Positions 24,577-33,893 of a DNA stretch of 64,000 nt are shown piece by piece; the stretch's first letter is position 1; each line of letters starts with the position of its first letter. Source of the stretch: Bacillota bacterium. GTDB taxonomy: Bacteria; Bacillota; Clostridia; Christensenellales; Pumilibacteraceae. The notes beneath the pieces were generated by a model. The model did no database searches, was not told the DNA's origin, and saw only the letters and a program-made list of their open reading frames with translations. The stretch lies in assembly GCA_009777485.1 (NCBI GenBank), contig WRLT01000001.1, positions 467,459-531,458 of the forward strand, given 5' to 3'. Both the position numbers and the translations under genes were made by a program.

Positions 24577-26901
24577 TTATCGTTTAAATTTGTTTTGCAA
24601 GGCTTGCAGCATTTCTTCTAACGTCTGCTCTTTTTTAGGGGGCGCGGGCGTAAACGGACGCGGGGGCTGATTACGGTTATCTCCGCGCGGTTGGTTGCGG
24701 TTATCGCGCGGCTGCCCTTGCTCCCGCTTAGGCGGCTTTTCTAATCCCGGTGTACGCATAGATAGATTGATGCGCTGTTTTTGCGGGTCTACGCCGATTA
24801 CGCGCACCTTTACCGCATCGCCCACCTTTAACACCTCGCCGGGATGCTTAATATAGCGGTCTGAAATTTCGGAGATATGCACTAAACCGTCGTGGTGTAC
24901 CCCGATATCCACAAACGCGCCGAAGTCTATAACGTTGCGCACCGTGCCCGAAAGCTCCATGCCCTCTTTTAAATCCTTCATGTCCATAAGGTCGGCGCGC
25001 AGTACAGGAGGCGGCAGGCTGTCGCGGATATCGCGGCCGGGCTTTAAAATTTCTTCTACAATGTCGTGCAAGGTGGGCTCGCCCACGCCCACTTCCCCAG
25101 CTAATTTGCCCGCGCCGAACTCTTTTACTTTTTGTTTGATGTCCGTAAGCTTTCCGCCTTTAAGGTCTTGTGCGCCGTAACCGAACTTATCCATAAGCTT
25201 TTGCGCCGCACCGTAGCTTTCGGGGTGAACGGACGTATTATCCAGCACCTCCTCGCCGTCGGGAATGCGCAAAAAGCCCGCGCACTGCTCAAACGCCTTA
25301 GGCCCTAGCTTTGCCACCTTTAACAATTCGCGGCGGCTTTTAAACGGCTTAGATTTTCTGTATTCTACAATATTTTTAGCAATGGGAGTATTTAAGCCCG
25401 AAACGTATGCCAGCAAGCTGTACGACGCCGTGTTTAAATCTACCCCTACGCTGTTTACGCAATCCTCTACCACGCCCGTTAAAACCTCTGTAAGACGCTT
25501 TTGCGGCATGTCGTGCTGATATTGCCCCACCCCGATGCTTTTAACGTCTATTTTAATCAGTTCCGCCAACGGGTCTAACAGCCGCCGTGCAATAGAGATT
25601 GCCCCGCGAATCGTAACGTCTAAATCGGGGAATTCCTCCGCGCCTACCTTAGACGCCGAATACACAGACGCGCCCGCCTCGTTGACTATCGCGTAGCTTA
25701 CCGCAAGGCTATGCTCTTTAATTAAGCCCGCAGCAAAAATCTCGGTTTCCTTGCTTGCCGTGCCGTTGCCTATGCCGATAACGCTGATGCCATGCTTTTT
25801 AATAAGCGACAAAACCTTTTGCCCCGCCTCGCGCGTGCGGTCTTCACTCATGGTTACATAGATTACGCCGTGGTCTAATACGTTGCCGCTCTCGTCCACT
25901 ACGGCTAATTTGCAGCCCGTGCGGTAGCCGGGGTCTAAGCCTAAAATAACCTTTCCTTTAAGCGGGGGCTGCAGCAATAGCGGCTTTAAATTAGCCTCAA
26001 ACATCTTAATGGCTTGCTCGGCGGCGTTGTCGGTTAACTCGCCGCGCACCTCGTTTTCTACGGACGGAAAAATCAGCCGCTTGTACGAATCCGCAATTGT
26101 TTCGTCCAGCACCGTGTTAAAAATGCTGTCTTTTTTATAGATTGCCTTGATTTTGTTGTGCGCCGTTTCCTCGTCCGCTTTAATGCCGACCTTTAAGCAT
26201 TCGTCCGCCTCGCCGCGGTTAATGGCTAAAATGCGGTGCGGCGGAATTTTTGCAACCGCCTCCGAAAACTCGGCGTACATCTCGTAAATTTGTTTTTTAG
26301 GATTTTTTTCGTCTTTGGGTTCTAGCTTGCATTCGATTAAGCCGATTTCATACAACATAGCACGCAAGACCTTGCGCACGTTTGCGTCGTCGGAAATGCG
26401 CTCGGCAATAATATCCTTTGCGCCCGCCAGCGCATCAGCGGCGGTGGGCACGCCTTTTTCTTCGTTAATGTACGGCTCGCAGATTGCCAACACCTCGCCC
26501 TCTTTAAGCTCTTGTGCCTGAATAATATCGGCAAGCGGCTCTAAGCCGCGCTCAATCGCCACGCTTGCGCGCGTTTTCTTTTTTTGCTTGTACGGACGGT
26601 AAATATCCTCTACCTCCGTCATTTTCATGGCGGTCTCTAAAGCGGCGGCTAGCTCGTCCGTCCACTTGCCTTGCTCTTCAATCGAATTGCGCACCTCTTC
26701 TTTACGCTTAACCAAATTTTGCAGGTATTGCAAGCGGTCTGCAAACTCGCGCAGTACTTGGTCGTCGCACTCGCCGTGCATTTCCTTACGGTAACGCGCA
26801 ATAAACGGAATCGTACTGCCCTCAGCTATCAGGTCTACGATGTTCGCGCTGTATTCGGGCTTTAACTTAAATTCTTCTGCCAGTTTTGCTTTAATGTCCA
26901 T
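24577..26901 (-). CDS. tex: Tex-family RNA-binding transcription accessory protein
   Basis: 774 residues, full length. N-terminal helical Tex domain, YqgF-like RNase H fold (GLDPGYRTGCKLAVVDESG), helix-hairpin-helix repeats (LNTASYSLLAYVSGLN, AKLGPKAFEQCAGFLRI) and a C-terminal S1 domain (SGTVRNVIDFGAFVDIGV, DGLVHISEIS). The tail is extended with a Pro/Arg/Gln/Asn-rich segment of about 45 residues, likely disordered. Confidence 0.96.
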   Translation of the reverse strand: MDIKAKLAEEFKLKPEYSANIVDLIAEGSTIPFIARYRKEMHGECDDQVLREFADRLQYLQNLVKRKEEVRNSIEEQGKWTDELAAALETAMKMTEVEDIYRPYKQKKKTRASVAIERGLEPLADIIQAQELKEGEVLAICEPYINEEKGVPTAADALAGAKDIIAERISDDANVRKVLRAMLYEIGLIECKLEPKDEKNPKKQIYEMYAEFSEAVAKIPPHRILAINRGEADECLKVGIKADEETAHNKIKAIYKKDSIFNTVLDETIADSYKRLIFPSVENEVRGELTDNAAEQAIKMFEANLKPLLLQPPLKGKVILGLDPGYRTGCKLAVVDESGNVLDHGVIYVTMSEDRTREAGQKVLSLIKKHGISVIGIGNGTASKETEIFAAGLIKEHSLAVSYAIVNEAGASVYSASKVGAEEFPDLDVTIRGAISIARRLLDPLAELIKIDVKSIGVGQYQHDMPQKRLTEVLTGVVEDCVNSVGVDLNTASYSLLAYVSGLNTPIAKNIVEYRKSKPFKSRRELLKVAKLGPKAFEQCAGFLRIPDGEEVLDNTSVHPESYGAAQKLMDKFGYGAQDLKGGKLTDIKQKVKEFGAGKLAGEVGVGEPTLHDIVEEILKPGRDIRDSLPPPVLRADLMDMKDLKEGMELSGTVRNVIDFGAFVDIGVHHDGLVHISEISDRYIKHPGEVLKVGDAVKVRVIGVDPQKQRINLSMRTPGLEKPPKREQGQPRDNRNQPRGDNRNQPPRPFTPAPPKKEQTLEEMLQALQNKFKR

Positions 26902-27119
26902 TTTCGGGCTTAAACTCCTTTTATATAGCTACACGTTTATTTTAATATACTTCCGCACAAAAAGCAACCGTTTCCGCAGTGTTTCAAAATCGCGAAGTTT
27001 AAATTATTGTTATTTAAGTTATAAAATATTTTAGCCGAAATTTGTAAATTGTAAATGGTAAATGGTCAGTATAATTTAAAGGGATATCGGCGCACAACCT
27101 GACATATACATAAATTATT

Positions 27120-27401
27120 ATGAAAGAAAATTCAGCCGCCCCCGAAAAACCTAAACGCCCGCACACCCTCAATATAGAAAACTGCGCCAAAGGTTTTTTA
27201 ACGGGAGTCGAAAAAGTAACCAGTTCTAACGACGCCGCACTTGTGCTGCAAACCAGCGCGGGCGGCCTGCAAATAAGCGGAACAGACTTAAAAATCAATA
27301 AGTTCGACACCGATTCGGGCGCGTTGGTATTTGAGGGCGCGGTAAGCAGCATTCGCTACTCGGCCGCCAAAGTGCCGCTGCTTAAAAGGCTTTTTAAATA
27401 A
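27120..27401 (+). CDS. yabP: YabP/YqfC-family sporulation protein
   Basis: 93 residues. The C-terminal two thirds (LTGVEKVTSSNDAALVLQTS, LQISGTDLKINKFDTDSGAL) match the YabP/YqfC fold required for spore coat or cortex formation. It is followed after 6 bp by yabQ, the usual pairing in spore formers, which supports an endospore-forming lineage. Confidence 0.85.
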   Translation: MKENSAAPEKPKRPHTLNIENCAKGFLTGVEKVTSSNDAALVLQTSAGGLQISGTDLKINKFDTDSGALVFEGAVSSIRYSAAKVPLLKRLFK

Positions 27402-27407
27402 ATTTAT

Positions 27408-27776
27408 ATGACGCAATTTTTATTGTTTTTATCCGCGCTTGCGCTAGGAATTGTGCTGCGGGCTGCATACTTTTTGTGTAAACTGCCCGCAAAGCTTTCG
27501 CGCCTTAAAGCTATGCACTATATTTTAGACGCCGTATGGTGCGCCGCCGCGTTTGTTTCTTTTATTGCCCTCACGCTATGGCTGCACGACGGCAAATTTG
27601 AAGCATTTATGCTGTTAGGGCTGTGCGCAGGGCTTGCAGCATGCTCGGCAGTATTTAACCTTTTTAAAAAGGACGCTCCCCCGCCTCAACCCGAAAACGA
27701 AAATTCTAGCCCGCAACCCAAATCCAAAACCAAAAAACCCCCTAAATTACGCGCAAAAATCCCCCGCATAAAATAA
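27408..27776 (+). CDS. yabQ: Spore cortex biosynthesis protein YabQ-like
   Basis: 122 residues with about three transmembrane helices (FLLFLSALALGIVLRAAYFL; YILDAVWCAAAFVSFIALTL; FMLLGLCAGLAACSAVFNLF) and a basic Pro-rich tail. YabQ is a membrane protein of the forespore needed for cortex synthesis. Position directly after yabP and the topology identify it. Confidence 0.8.
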   Translation: MTQFLLFLSALALGIVLRAAYFLCKLPAKLSRLKAMHYILDAVWCAAAFVSFIALTLWLHDGKFEAFMLLGLCAGLAACSAVFNLFKKDAPPPQPENENSSPQPKSKTKKPPKLRAKIPRIK

Positions 27777-27890
27777 TACGTCCGCAAATTTTAGGTAAAA
27801 ATCAATAAAAATATCGTTAACGGAATTACCCAAGGGGAAATAATTGCGCACGCAAATTTTACAACGCTTTTCCATAAGCCGGATTTTTGA

Positions 27891-30806
27891 CTATGCAACT
27901 GAAAAAACCGCGCCGGGTATGCCTGCATTGCCAATACTGCCGCTTGAACCTCTTGCACCAAACCAATTATATATACCGCCGTTGCCGCCCGTTCCACGAC
28001 TGCCGCTTGCTCCGCCGGTTAACACAATGCCGTTTTGGCCATTTGTGCCAGTAAATACTTTTGCGACTAATGCGTTGCCGCCGTTGCCGCCGTTGCCACC
28101 ATGTGCCGCATTACCGTCATGATGTCCAATACTTGTTTGATCGCTATGACCATTGCCTCCATTCATCCCATTTCCGCCGTTGCCGCCTATAACCTGAGTT
28201 AAAGTTAATGTAACAATGCCAGATGCAGAAATTCCTACCCCGCCGTTGCCACCATGTCCACCCGATGCTGCTAGCTGTCCGTATGCTCCGTTTCTACCGT
28301 CACCACCGTTGCCGCCGTTTCCCGCTTGAATCAAAACATCTATACCGAAACCATTTATTGTTACATTGTCTGTGCTTATAATCGCAAAGCCTCCGTTACC
28401 ACCTGTGCCGCCACGCATAAAACTGCTATTCCCAAATTGAAGTCCGCCCCCACCCGGACCACCCTGTCCGCCGTTGCCGCCGTTGCCGCCTCTAATAATA
28501 ATAGGTGCATTTGCCGCAAGTACAAAATAATTTGCACAAAATACCCCCGTTCCACCGTTACTTGCATTACCGCCATTTTGGCGGCTAACGGAAGACGACA
28601 AACCGTTCGTTCCATTTCCGCCTGCTATGCTATTTTCACGACCTAAAGAACGAATATAAATAGGATTATCGAAAGGCGAATATATTGCGGTTGTTTCGCT
28701 TGGAGCAATGAAGTTCATATTGTAGAGTGAAATCGTCAAACGGCTTTCTTTTCTATCCTCAACCTCAATAGACATATTGGTAAATGTCTTTGAATAGTAG
28801 CCAACAAAACAAACCTCAAAAATATCCTGCGGGATAATGAATTTTGTATTTATTGATTTAGTCGTAATGCCCTGTAAATCAGGAATAAGATTTAAAACTA
28901 TTTTTCGATTCCCGCCATAAAACTTAAATCTTATACTATTTTCACTAACCGTACTTGCATTTGTGTTATTTGTTAATTCACTAAGAGAAAAGAAAAAAGC
29001 TGACCTTAAATTTACAACACGGTCTTTTTCCACCCATTCATCTTCAAATACACGCATACGAAAAGAACTTAAAGAGTTATTGACTTTATCCGTCAAATAA
29101 TCAAAAGTCATCCTGTCAAGATATTGGAAACCGTCAACCAAACTCAAAACTTCTAATCCTGTCAGTTCGGTTATTACACTCCTAAACATCGCCATTTGAT
29201 CAACAAAAGCCTCTCCGCCGTATAATGACGAACAATTATCAAGATATAACTCTTTGAGATTTACTCCGCTATTCGGCAAAGTGCGTATATCTTCAATATC
29301 TAACAAACTTTTACTATTGCTTAAATCAAGTGTTTCAAGCGAAATCATTTGTCCTAAATCAGGCAATCCGACAAATTTGTTTTTTCCAATAGCTAAGCCT
29401 TTAAGCCCTGTCAAAGCTGAAGCACCTCGAACTATTATATCAAATTCAACATGGTCAAGATTGTTTCCAGAAATATCCAAATATTCAAGTTTTGGATATT
29501 TTAAAAGATGTGCGACATTCATTATCGAAGTTCCAGAACAATCGGCGAGGCGTAAATCAACAAGATTTGTCATATCGGTCGCAAGCGTTGTAACATCTAA
29601 ATCTATGCCGCTTAAATTTAACATTTCAAGCTGTTTAAAATAATTTAGAGATATTACATTGTTAAGATTTAACAATGTATACGACAAATCCAGTTTCCTT
29701 ATATTTGTAAGATTAGCAATCGCATTAATCGCCGTAATATCATTTCCGCCAATATACAACTCACGTAGTCCTGTTAAATTATTAACTGCTCCGCTAAGTC
29801 CTGTGCTGGGAATTTTGTTGTTTCTCATACTCAATACGCGCAATTCTCTAAGCGGAACTGAATTAAGCGGCATAATGTTTGATACTTGATTATTGTCAAA
29901 GATAAATGTTTGAAGGGGCAAACGATTAACTGCGGAAATGTCTGTTATATTATTGCGATAAACATTAAGGCTTTTAAGATTTGTTAAATTACTTACAAAC
30001 GATATATCACTAAGATTATTATTTGAAAGATTTAATTCTGTCAAACCCGTAAGCTGTCCAATTCCGGTTGCGAGTTCCGGCATTTCATTCAATCGCCTTT
30101 CGATGTTAAGAGAGCTTACTTCTTTAATTAAATTTTTAGGTATCTTGACATCATCGTCTATCATTTCGTTTTGACGAATTAGCTGCTGCTTAATTTCAAT
30201 AGTAAGCGGCGTAAGCATTATTTGATAATCGCCACTATACAAATATATGTCTTTTGCAAGGTCTTTAATTTTTAGTTCCCCATAACCTATCCCAACTACT
30301 TTTAGCTGATAATCCGTATATTCTAAAAAGTCTGGTGTATCAATAACAATTTCATAATTTTCTCGCTCTGATAGCGGCAAAAGGTTAATGCCGATAGGCA
30401 CTATATCTCCAAAATCAAGACTGTTAAAATCAATTTTCGCTACATTAGCAGCTATGTCATGTGTTATCCAGCTTGCAAACAACGTATAGTTTTTATCTAA
30501 TACAAAAGGGAAATTTACACCATTAGTTAGCGCAGAATTATAATACCAGCCATTAAAAAAGCTATTTGCCTTTGTAGGTTCTGAGGGTTTTGCGATTTGC
30601 GTGCCTTCTTCTTGCGTAATTGGTGCTATTGCACTGCCTCCGTTAGAATTGAATCTAACGGTGTATGTGGTAGTGCCATCTTTCACCTCTCCCTCATTGC
30701 CCATCCCGTCACCTCCCTCATTGATGCGTTCACACGCGGTTATAGCAAAAAGCAATGTACTCAATGCAATAATAAGTAAAACTGTTAGTTTTTTGATTTT
30801 TTTCAT
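27891..30806 (-). CDS. Leucine-rich-repeat lipoprotein with Gly/Asn-rich C-terminus
   Basis: 971 residues from ATG 30806 behind GGAG. N-terminal lipoprotein signal (KKLTVLLIIALS, lipobox ITAC), then an InlB-type B-repeat (TVRFNSNGGSAIAPI to YTLFASW), then roughly a dozen leucine-rich repeats (LTGLTELNLSNNNLSDIS and others) up to about residue 560. After a beta-rich domain the last about 250 residues consist of GNGGNGG-type repeats. It is probably displayed on the cell surface as an adhesin. The Gly-rich tail resembles polyglycine-type repeat domains; its function is unknown. No sortase motif is seen. Confidence 0.88.
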   Translation of the reverse strand: MKKIKKLTVLLIIALSTLLFAITACERINEGGDGMGNEGEVKDGTTTYTVRFNSNGGSAIAPITQEEGTQIAKPSEPTKANSFFNGWYYNSALTNGVNFPFVLDKNYTLFASWITHDIAANVAKIDFNSLDFGDIVPIGINLLPLSERENYEIVIDTPDFLEYTDYQLKVVGIGYGELKIKDLAKDIYLYSGDYQIMLTPLTIEIKQQLIRQNEMIDDDVKIPKNLIKEVSSLNIERRLNEMPELATGIGQLTGLTELNLSNNNLSDISFVSNLTNLKSLNVYRNNITDISAVNRLPLQTFIFDNNQVSNIMPLNSVPLRELRVLSMRNNKIPSTGLSGAVNNLTGLRELYIGGNDITAINAIANLTNIRKLDLSYTLLNLNNVISLNYFKQLEMLNLSGIDLDVTTLATDMTNLVDLRLADCSGTSIMNVAHLLKYPKLEYLDISGNNLDHVEFDIIVRGASALTGLKGLAIGKNKFVGLPDLGQMISLETLDLSNSKSLLDIEDIRTLPNSGVNLKELYLDNCSSLYGGEAFVDQMAMFRSVITELTGLEVLSLVDGFQYLDRMTFDYLTDKVNNSLSSFRMRVFEDEWVEKDRVVNLRSAFFFSLSELTNNTNASTVSENSIRFKFYGGNRKIVLNLIPDLQGITTKSINTKFIIPQDIFEVCFVGYYSKTFTNMSIEVEDRKESRLTISLYNMNFIAPSETTAIYSPFDNPIYIRSLGRENSIAGGNGTNGLSSSVSRQNGGNASNGGTGVFCANYFVLAANAPIIIRGGNGGNGGQGGPGGGGLQFGNSSFMRGGTGGNGGFAIISTDNVTINGFGIDVLIQAGNGGNGGDGRNGAYGQLAASGGHGGNGGVGISASGIVTLTLTQVIGGNGGNGMNGGNGHSDQTSIGHHDGNAAHGGNGGNGGNALVAKVFTGTNGQNGIVLTGGASGSRGTGGNGGIYNWFGARGSSGSIGNAGIPGAVFSVA

Positions 30807-30969
30807 TCTTGAAATCTCCTTTTTTGTTTGCAAATATAGAGTTATCCACAATACTTGCATTAAAAAAAGTATACGTCGTCGTCGTCGTCGTCTATGTCAA
30901 GCGATTTTGGGGTGCTTTGGCGGGGAAATTTTTAAAATGTGCGGATTTTTAAAGAGGTTATCCACAATT

Positions 30970-31085
30970 GCGGATTGTCTTTTAGGCTTAGAGGATTAAA
31001 TCTTAGCCGAAATTCTCCATTTGCCATTTTCCATTCTCCATTCTCCATTTCTAAAAGGCAGCTTTTAGGCGTAGAAGAATTTTAG
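30970..31085 (+). pseudogene. Two remnants of XRE-repressor C-termini
   Basis: 30970-30999 reads ADCLLGLED then stop, the same ending as the module A repressor (LLGLED). 31059-31085 reads QLLGVEEF then stop, close to the module C ending (QLLGVED). Both sit by the CCGAAATTCTCC repeat as in module C. They suggest that one or two further XRE genes once lay here. Confidence 0.5.
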
Positions 31086-31101
31086 TGCGCGGAAAGCTTT
31101 T

Positions 31102-31133
31102 AAAAAAACCGCCTGCTCTACTAGCAAACGGTT
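31102..31133 (-). terminator. Terminator of the toxin-antitoxin operon
   Basis: On the minus strand an imperfect stem AACCGTTTGCT/AGCAGGCGGTT is followed by a T7 run directly after the toxin stop codon. Confidence 0.7.
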
Positions 31134-31136
31134 AGT

Positions 31137-31421
31137 TTATAACGGTCGACGCGCTCCATGTCGAATAGTTTCAATTTTTATTATTTGGGCGTGCTCCATA
31201 ACAGCATAATAAATTATGTACGGATGTTTTACAAGCTTGCGCCTTTTTGTTTTGCTATCCTCATTGCCTATATACGGAAAATGCGCTAAGTCTATAATAT
31301 ATTGCTCTATGCTTTTTGTAAATTCTTCGGCTTTCTTTGGATTGTCCAGTGCGATATAATCAAAAATATTAGCTAAATCTATTTTTGCGCGGGTCGAATA
31401 GCGTATTTTATAATTTACCAT
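31137..31421 (-). CDS. RelE/ParE-family toxin
   Basis: 94 residues with the family pattern YKIRYSTRAKIDLANIFDYI, FPYIGNE, then YIIYYAVMEHAQIIKIETI and a terminal RHGARRPL. Acts as an mRNA interferase or gyrase poison in this family. The start overlaps the antitoxin gene by 14 nt. It is related to the toxin at 63545 (shared N-terminal IFDYIALDNP and C-terminal RHGAR). Confidence 0.88.
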   Translation of the reverse strand: MVNYKIRYSTRAKIDLANIFDYIALDNPKKAEEFTKSIEQYIIDLAHFPYIGNEDSKTKRRKLVKHPYIIYYAVMEHAQIIKIETIRHGARRPL

Positions 31422-31620
31422 TATCCCTTAAATCCTTGATTTTTTTGTGCAACTCGCCAAAAACCTCTTCATGCGTATGAACCCTTCCCGCTAAAAAATC
31501 CGCCTCGGATTCTTGCAAGGCTTTCATAGTTTCATAATCCTCGTACTCATCCGCGCTTAAAATAACCGCGCCTTTGTATTTACTAGGGTCTTTTAAAAAA
31601 CTTTCTGTATTGATTATCAT
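31408..31620 (-). CDS. Phd-like antitoxin with internal deletion
   Basis: 70 residues, MIINTESFLKDPSKYKG then AVILSADEYEDYE and a helical toxin-binding tail. Against the antitoxin at 63294 (MIISAESFLKDPNKY...) it lacks 17 residues right after Tyr15, the part corresponding to a central strand of the Phd/YefM DNA-binding domain. It may still neutralise the toxin while DNA binding is altered. GAGAGGGAA precedes the ATG. Confidence 0.8.
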   Translation of the reverse strand: MIINTESFLKDPSKYKGAVILSADEYEDYETMKALQESEADFLAGRVHTHEEVFGELHKKIKDLRDNGKL

Positions 31621-31688
31621 AAACGTTCCCTCTCAACTTTATAACCCTATTTTATCAAAAAACAAGGCAAATGTCAAGTAATATTTTT

Positions 31689-32489
31689 TCAATACCTATC
31701 CGTAATTAAATTGCGGTTAAGCTTTATGCTTTGGGCGGCGGGGGTTAATAGATAGCCTTGCGCGAAGGGGCGTGTGTTTTGGGTAAAGTCGTAATATGTT
31801 AAGCCCTTTAACGGCTCGCAGCGTTCAAATTTTTCTCTATCCGAAGTTGCGTAATGCTCTATTTTGCCGTTGTACGCAAAGCAGTACGCAAAAATCCCGT
31901 TGCTGTCGGAAAACACGCGCAGCGGAATCGTATCAAAAGCAAACTCGGCGCGTTTGGCTAAAATTTCTTTTTCGCCGAAAATCAGATAGTTATCAAAGCC
32001 TGCGGTAAAAGCCTTTTCTATTTGCACAAGACGGCTTAGCACTTCGGCGGGCAAATTATCGTGTACGGCAAAAACCGTTTCGCTGTAAGCTTGTCCGCCC
32101 GCAATGCTTTTTTCGGCGCAAAACGATACGTCAAAAAAGCCGAATCGTTTATAAAACGTATAATTAAACGGATGCAGTGCGCAAAAGCTATGCCCGCGTC
32201 GAATAAGCCGCGCAAACAACTCCTCTAATACGGCTTGAATTTTTCCTTGACGGCGGTATTCTCTGCGCGTAGAAAGCGCGCTTAAAAACGGCAGCACCGT
32301 ATCCTTACCAAACAGCCGCGCGGGCTTTTCTATAATATAGCCTGCCGAAACGATTTGGTTATCCGCCTCAATAAAAGCCGTATTCTCTTCGGTAACGCGC
32401 GAAAAAAACCATTCTACCGCTTGCTCATTATCTTCGGGAAAGCCCTCGCGGTACAGCTGTTTAAGTTGATGTAGCACGGCTGCTTTCAT
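31689..32489 (-). CDS. GNAT-family N-acetyltransferase
   Basis: 266 residues. N-terminal GNAT fold with ALSTRREYRRQGKIQAVLEE (acetyl-CoA loop R/Q-x-x-G-x-x) and YKRFGF, plus a second half resembling Eis-type proteins. Substrate unknown. Its ATG overlaps the stop of the DUF2156 gene by 4 nt, so the two are coupled. Confidence 0.85.
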   Translation of the reverse strand: MKAAVLHQLKQLYREGFPEDNEQAVEWFFSRVTEENTAFIEADNQIVSAGYIIEKPARLFGKDTVLPFLSALSTRREYRRQGKIQAVLEELFARLIRRGHSFCALHPFNYTFYKRFGFFDVSFCAEKSIAGGQAYSETVFAVHDNLPAEVLSRLVQIEKAFTAGFDNYLIFGEKEILAKRAEFAFDTIPLRVFSDSNGIFAYCFAYNGKIEHYATSDREKFERCEPLKGLTYYDFTQNTRPFAQGYLLTPAAQSIKLNRNLITDRY

Positions 32490-33371
32490 TTTCTCTTTAC
32501 CCGATATTTATCTAAAATAATGGCGGGGTGATACGAAAGCTTTGCCTTGCGCAGCCCCTCTATCCCCATATCCTCTTGACGGTTTACGTATTGCACGTTT
32601 TTAAAAAACATACGCGCCGAAAACTGATTTACCGCTTGATACGCGCCGTCGAAACTTGTATCGGCTTTTTCAAAAAACGTATGCGCCAACAGCGGATTTT
32701 CTGCACAGCTTATGTTAAACGCGGCAATTTTACCGCTTACCGTTAAAACGCCGATATCCAAGTTAAGACTGCGGTAATTATCCAACGCGCACAAAAGCAC
32801 CTTTTCTTCCGAACCCGCGTTTTCGTGGCCGCCGTTGCGCCACGCGTTATATAGGTTAAGCACCCCCTCGCGGTCGGACGGCGCGTAAACGCGAAAACCG
32901 TAGTCGTACTTTTGCACAAAGCGCGAAACAAAATTGCGCTTAGCATGAAACTTTTTGCCCGAAAGCCCGATAAGGTCGCTTGCTAAATAAATGTAGTCCG
33001 AATCGTTGCGGCAAGACGAAAATGCGTAGGCATCGGGCGAAAGCTGCGCGGTCTGCTCTTGCGTTAAGCCGCGCAGGTCTAACGCACAGCCAAAATCGGC
33101 GCACAGCCCCTCTATCCGTTTTACCGCCTCCGTAAGCAAATCGGCGTTTTTTAAAAGCGGCGGATAAAACACCGTTTTGTTGTTATATTCGGTGTAGATA
33201 AGCGCGAAATCGCCCGCATCGCAAATTTTAGTTTTTTTAAACAGAGCGTTCCACAAAAACGTCATCGCAAAGCTGTACTCCCAGCCTAAAAAGCCTTGCG
33301 TTGCGGACGCATACTTTTCGTATATGCCCTTTGCGTCTATATTAAAATTTTTAAAATCTAAGTTTTTCATA
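32486..33371 (-). CDS. DUF2156 (phosphatidylglycerol lysyltransferase-like) protein
   Basis: About 294 residues from MKNLDFKNFNIDA at 33371 (an alternative ATG at 33395 adds MSKTILRR). DUF2156 proteins share the GNAT-like fold of MprF C-terminal domains and aminoacyl-transferases; here SGKKFHAKRNFVSRFVQ and AFNISCAENPL fit that family. No clear ribosome binding site before either start. A foldback element lies just upstream and can extend to the 5' end. Confidence 0.8.
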
Positions 33372-33399
33372 CGTCTTAATATTGTCTTACTCATGCAAG

Positions 33400-33521
33400 G
33401 GCGCAAAGAGTGCCGTTCAGGTGGACAACAGTTTACTTTTTTGCGCGCGCCGCGTACCTAGATGTACGCAAGCGCGTAAAAAAGTAAAGCGTAGTCTGCA
33501 TCAACGGTGCTATTTGCGCCC
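33400..33521 (+). repeat. Long foldback element, copy 2
   Basis: Outer arms GGGCGCAAA.../...TTTGCGCCC enclose the shared core; the inner helix reads TTTACTTTTTT/AAAAAAGTAAA where copy 4 reads TTTGCTTTTTT/AAAAAAGCAAA, a compensatory change. Sits between the DUF2156 gene and yraN. Confidence 0.9.
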
Positions 33522-33524
33522 GTC

Positions 33525-33893
33525 TTAGAAGCTGAAACGGACACAACTCTCAAAAGCATCCTCTATATGGTTTACTCTGCCCTCCGATAAAAAAATTTCT
33601 AACACATCAAAGCGGACGGCGGCGGGCGCTGCTTTTTTACGCTTGATGTACTGCGCGGCGACCTGACTGATTTTGCGCCGTTTAAAGCTTGTTAACGCCT
33701 CGCCGGGCGCGCCGTACTTATCGCTCATGCGGCTTTTAACCTCTATAAATACCAGCGTATCCTTATCCTGCGCCACCAAATCCAACTCGCCTACGGCAGT
33801 TTTGTAGTTGCGGCATAATATGCGGTACTGCTTGCTAATAAAAAACTCTGCCGCGATGTCCTCGCCTTTTCTGCCTTTATACAGATTGTTCAT
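33525..33893 (-). CDS. YraN/UPF0102 family nuclease-like protein
   Basis: 122 residues from MNNLYKGRKGEDIAAEFF. Restriction-endonuclease-like fold with GELDLVAQDKDTLVFIEVKSR, the catalytic D...ExK set. The ATG at 33893 is behind GGAGGAGGG and inside the rnhB 3' end (17-nt overlap). The rnhB-yraN pair is conserved in many bacteria. Confidence 0.9.
   Translation of the reverse strand: MNNLYKGRKGEDIAAEFFISKQYRILCRNYKTAVGELDLVAQDKDTLVFIEVKSRMSDKYGAPGEALTSFKRRKISQVAAQYIKRKKAAPAAVRFDVLEIFLSEGRVNHIEDAFESCVRFSF

Larger units (their letters stand above)
30807..31136. other. Intergenic region with DnaA-box-like sites and repeats
   Basis: Contains two TTATCCACA sites (30842-30850 and 30958-30966), a six-fold GTC trinucleotide run near 30875, two short XRE C-terminal remnants, a CTCCATT heptad run at 31003-31050 and a terminator. 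No intact gene is seen. Confidence 0.6.
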
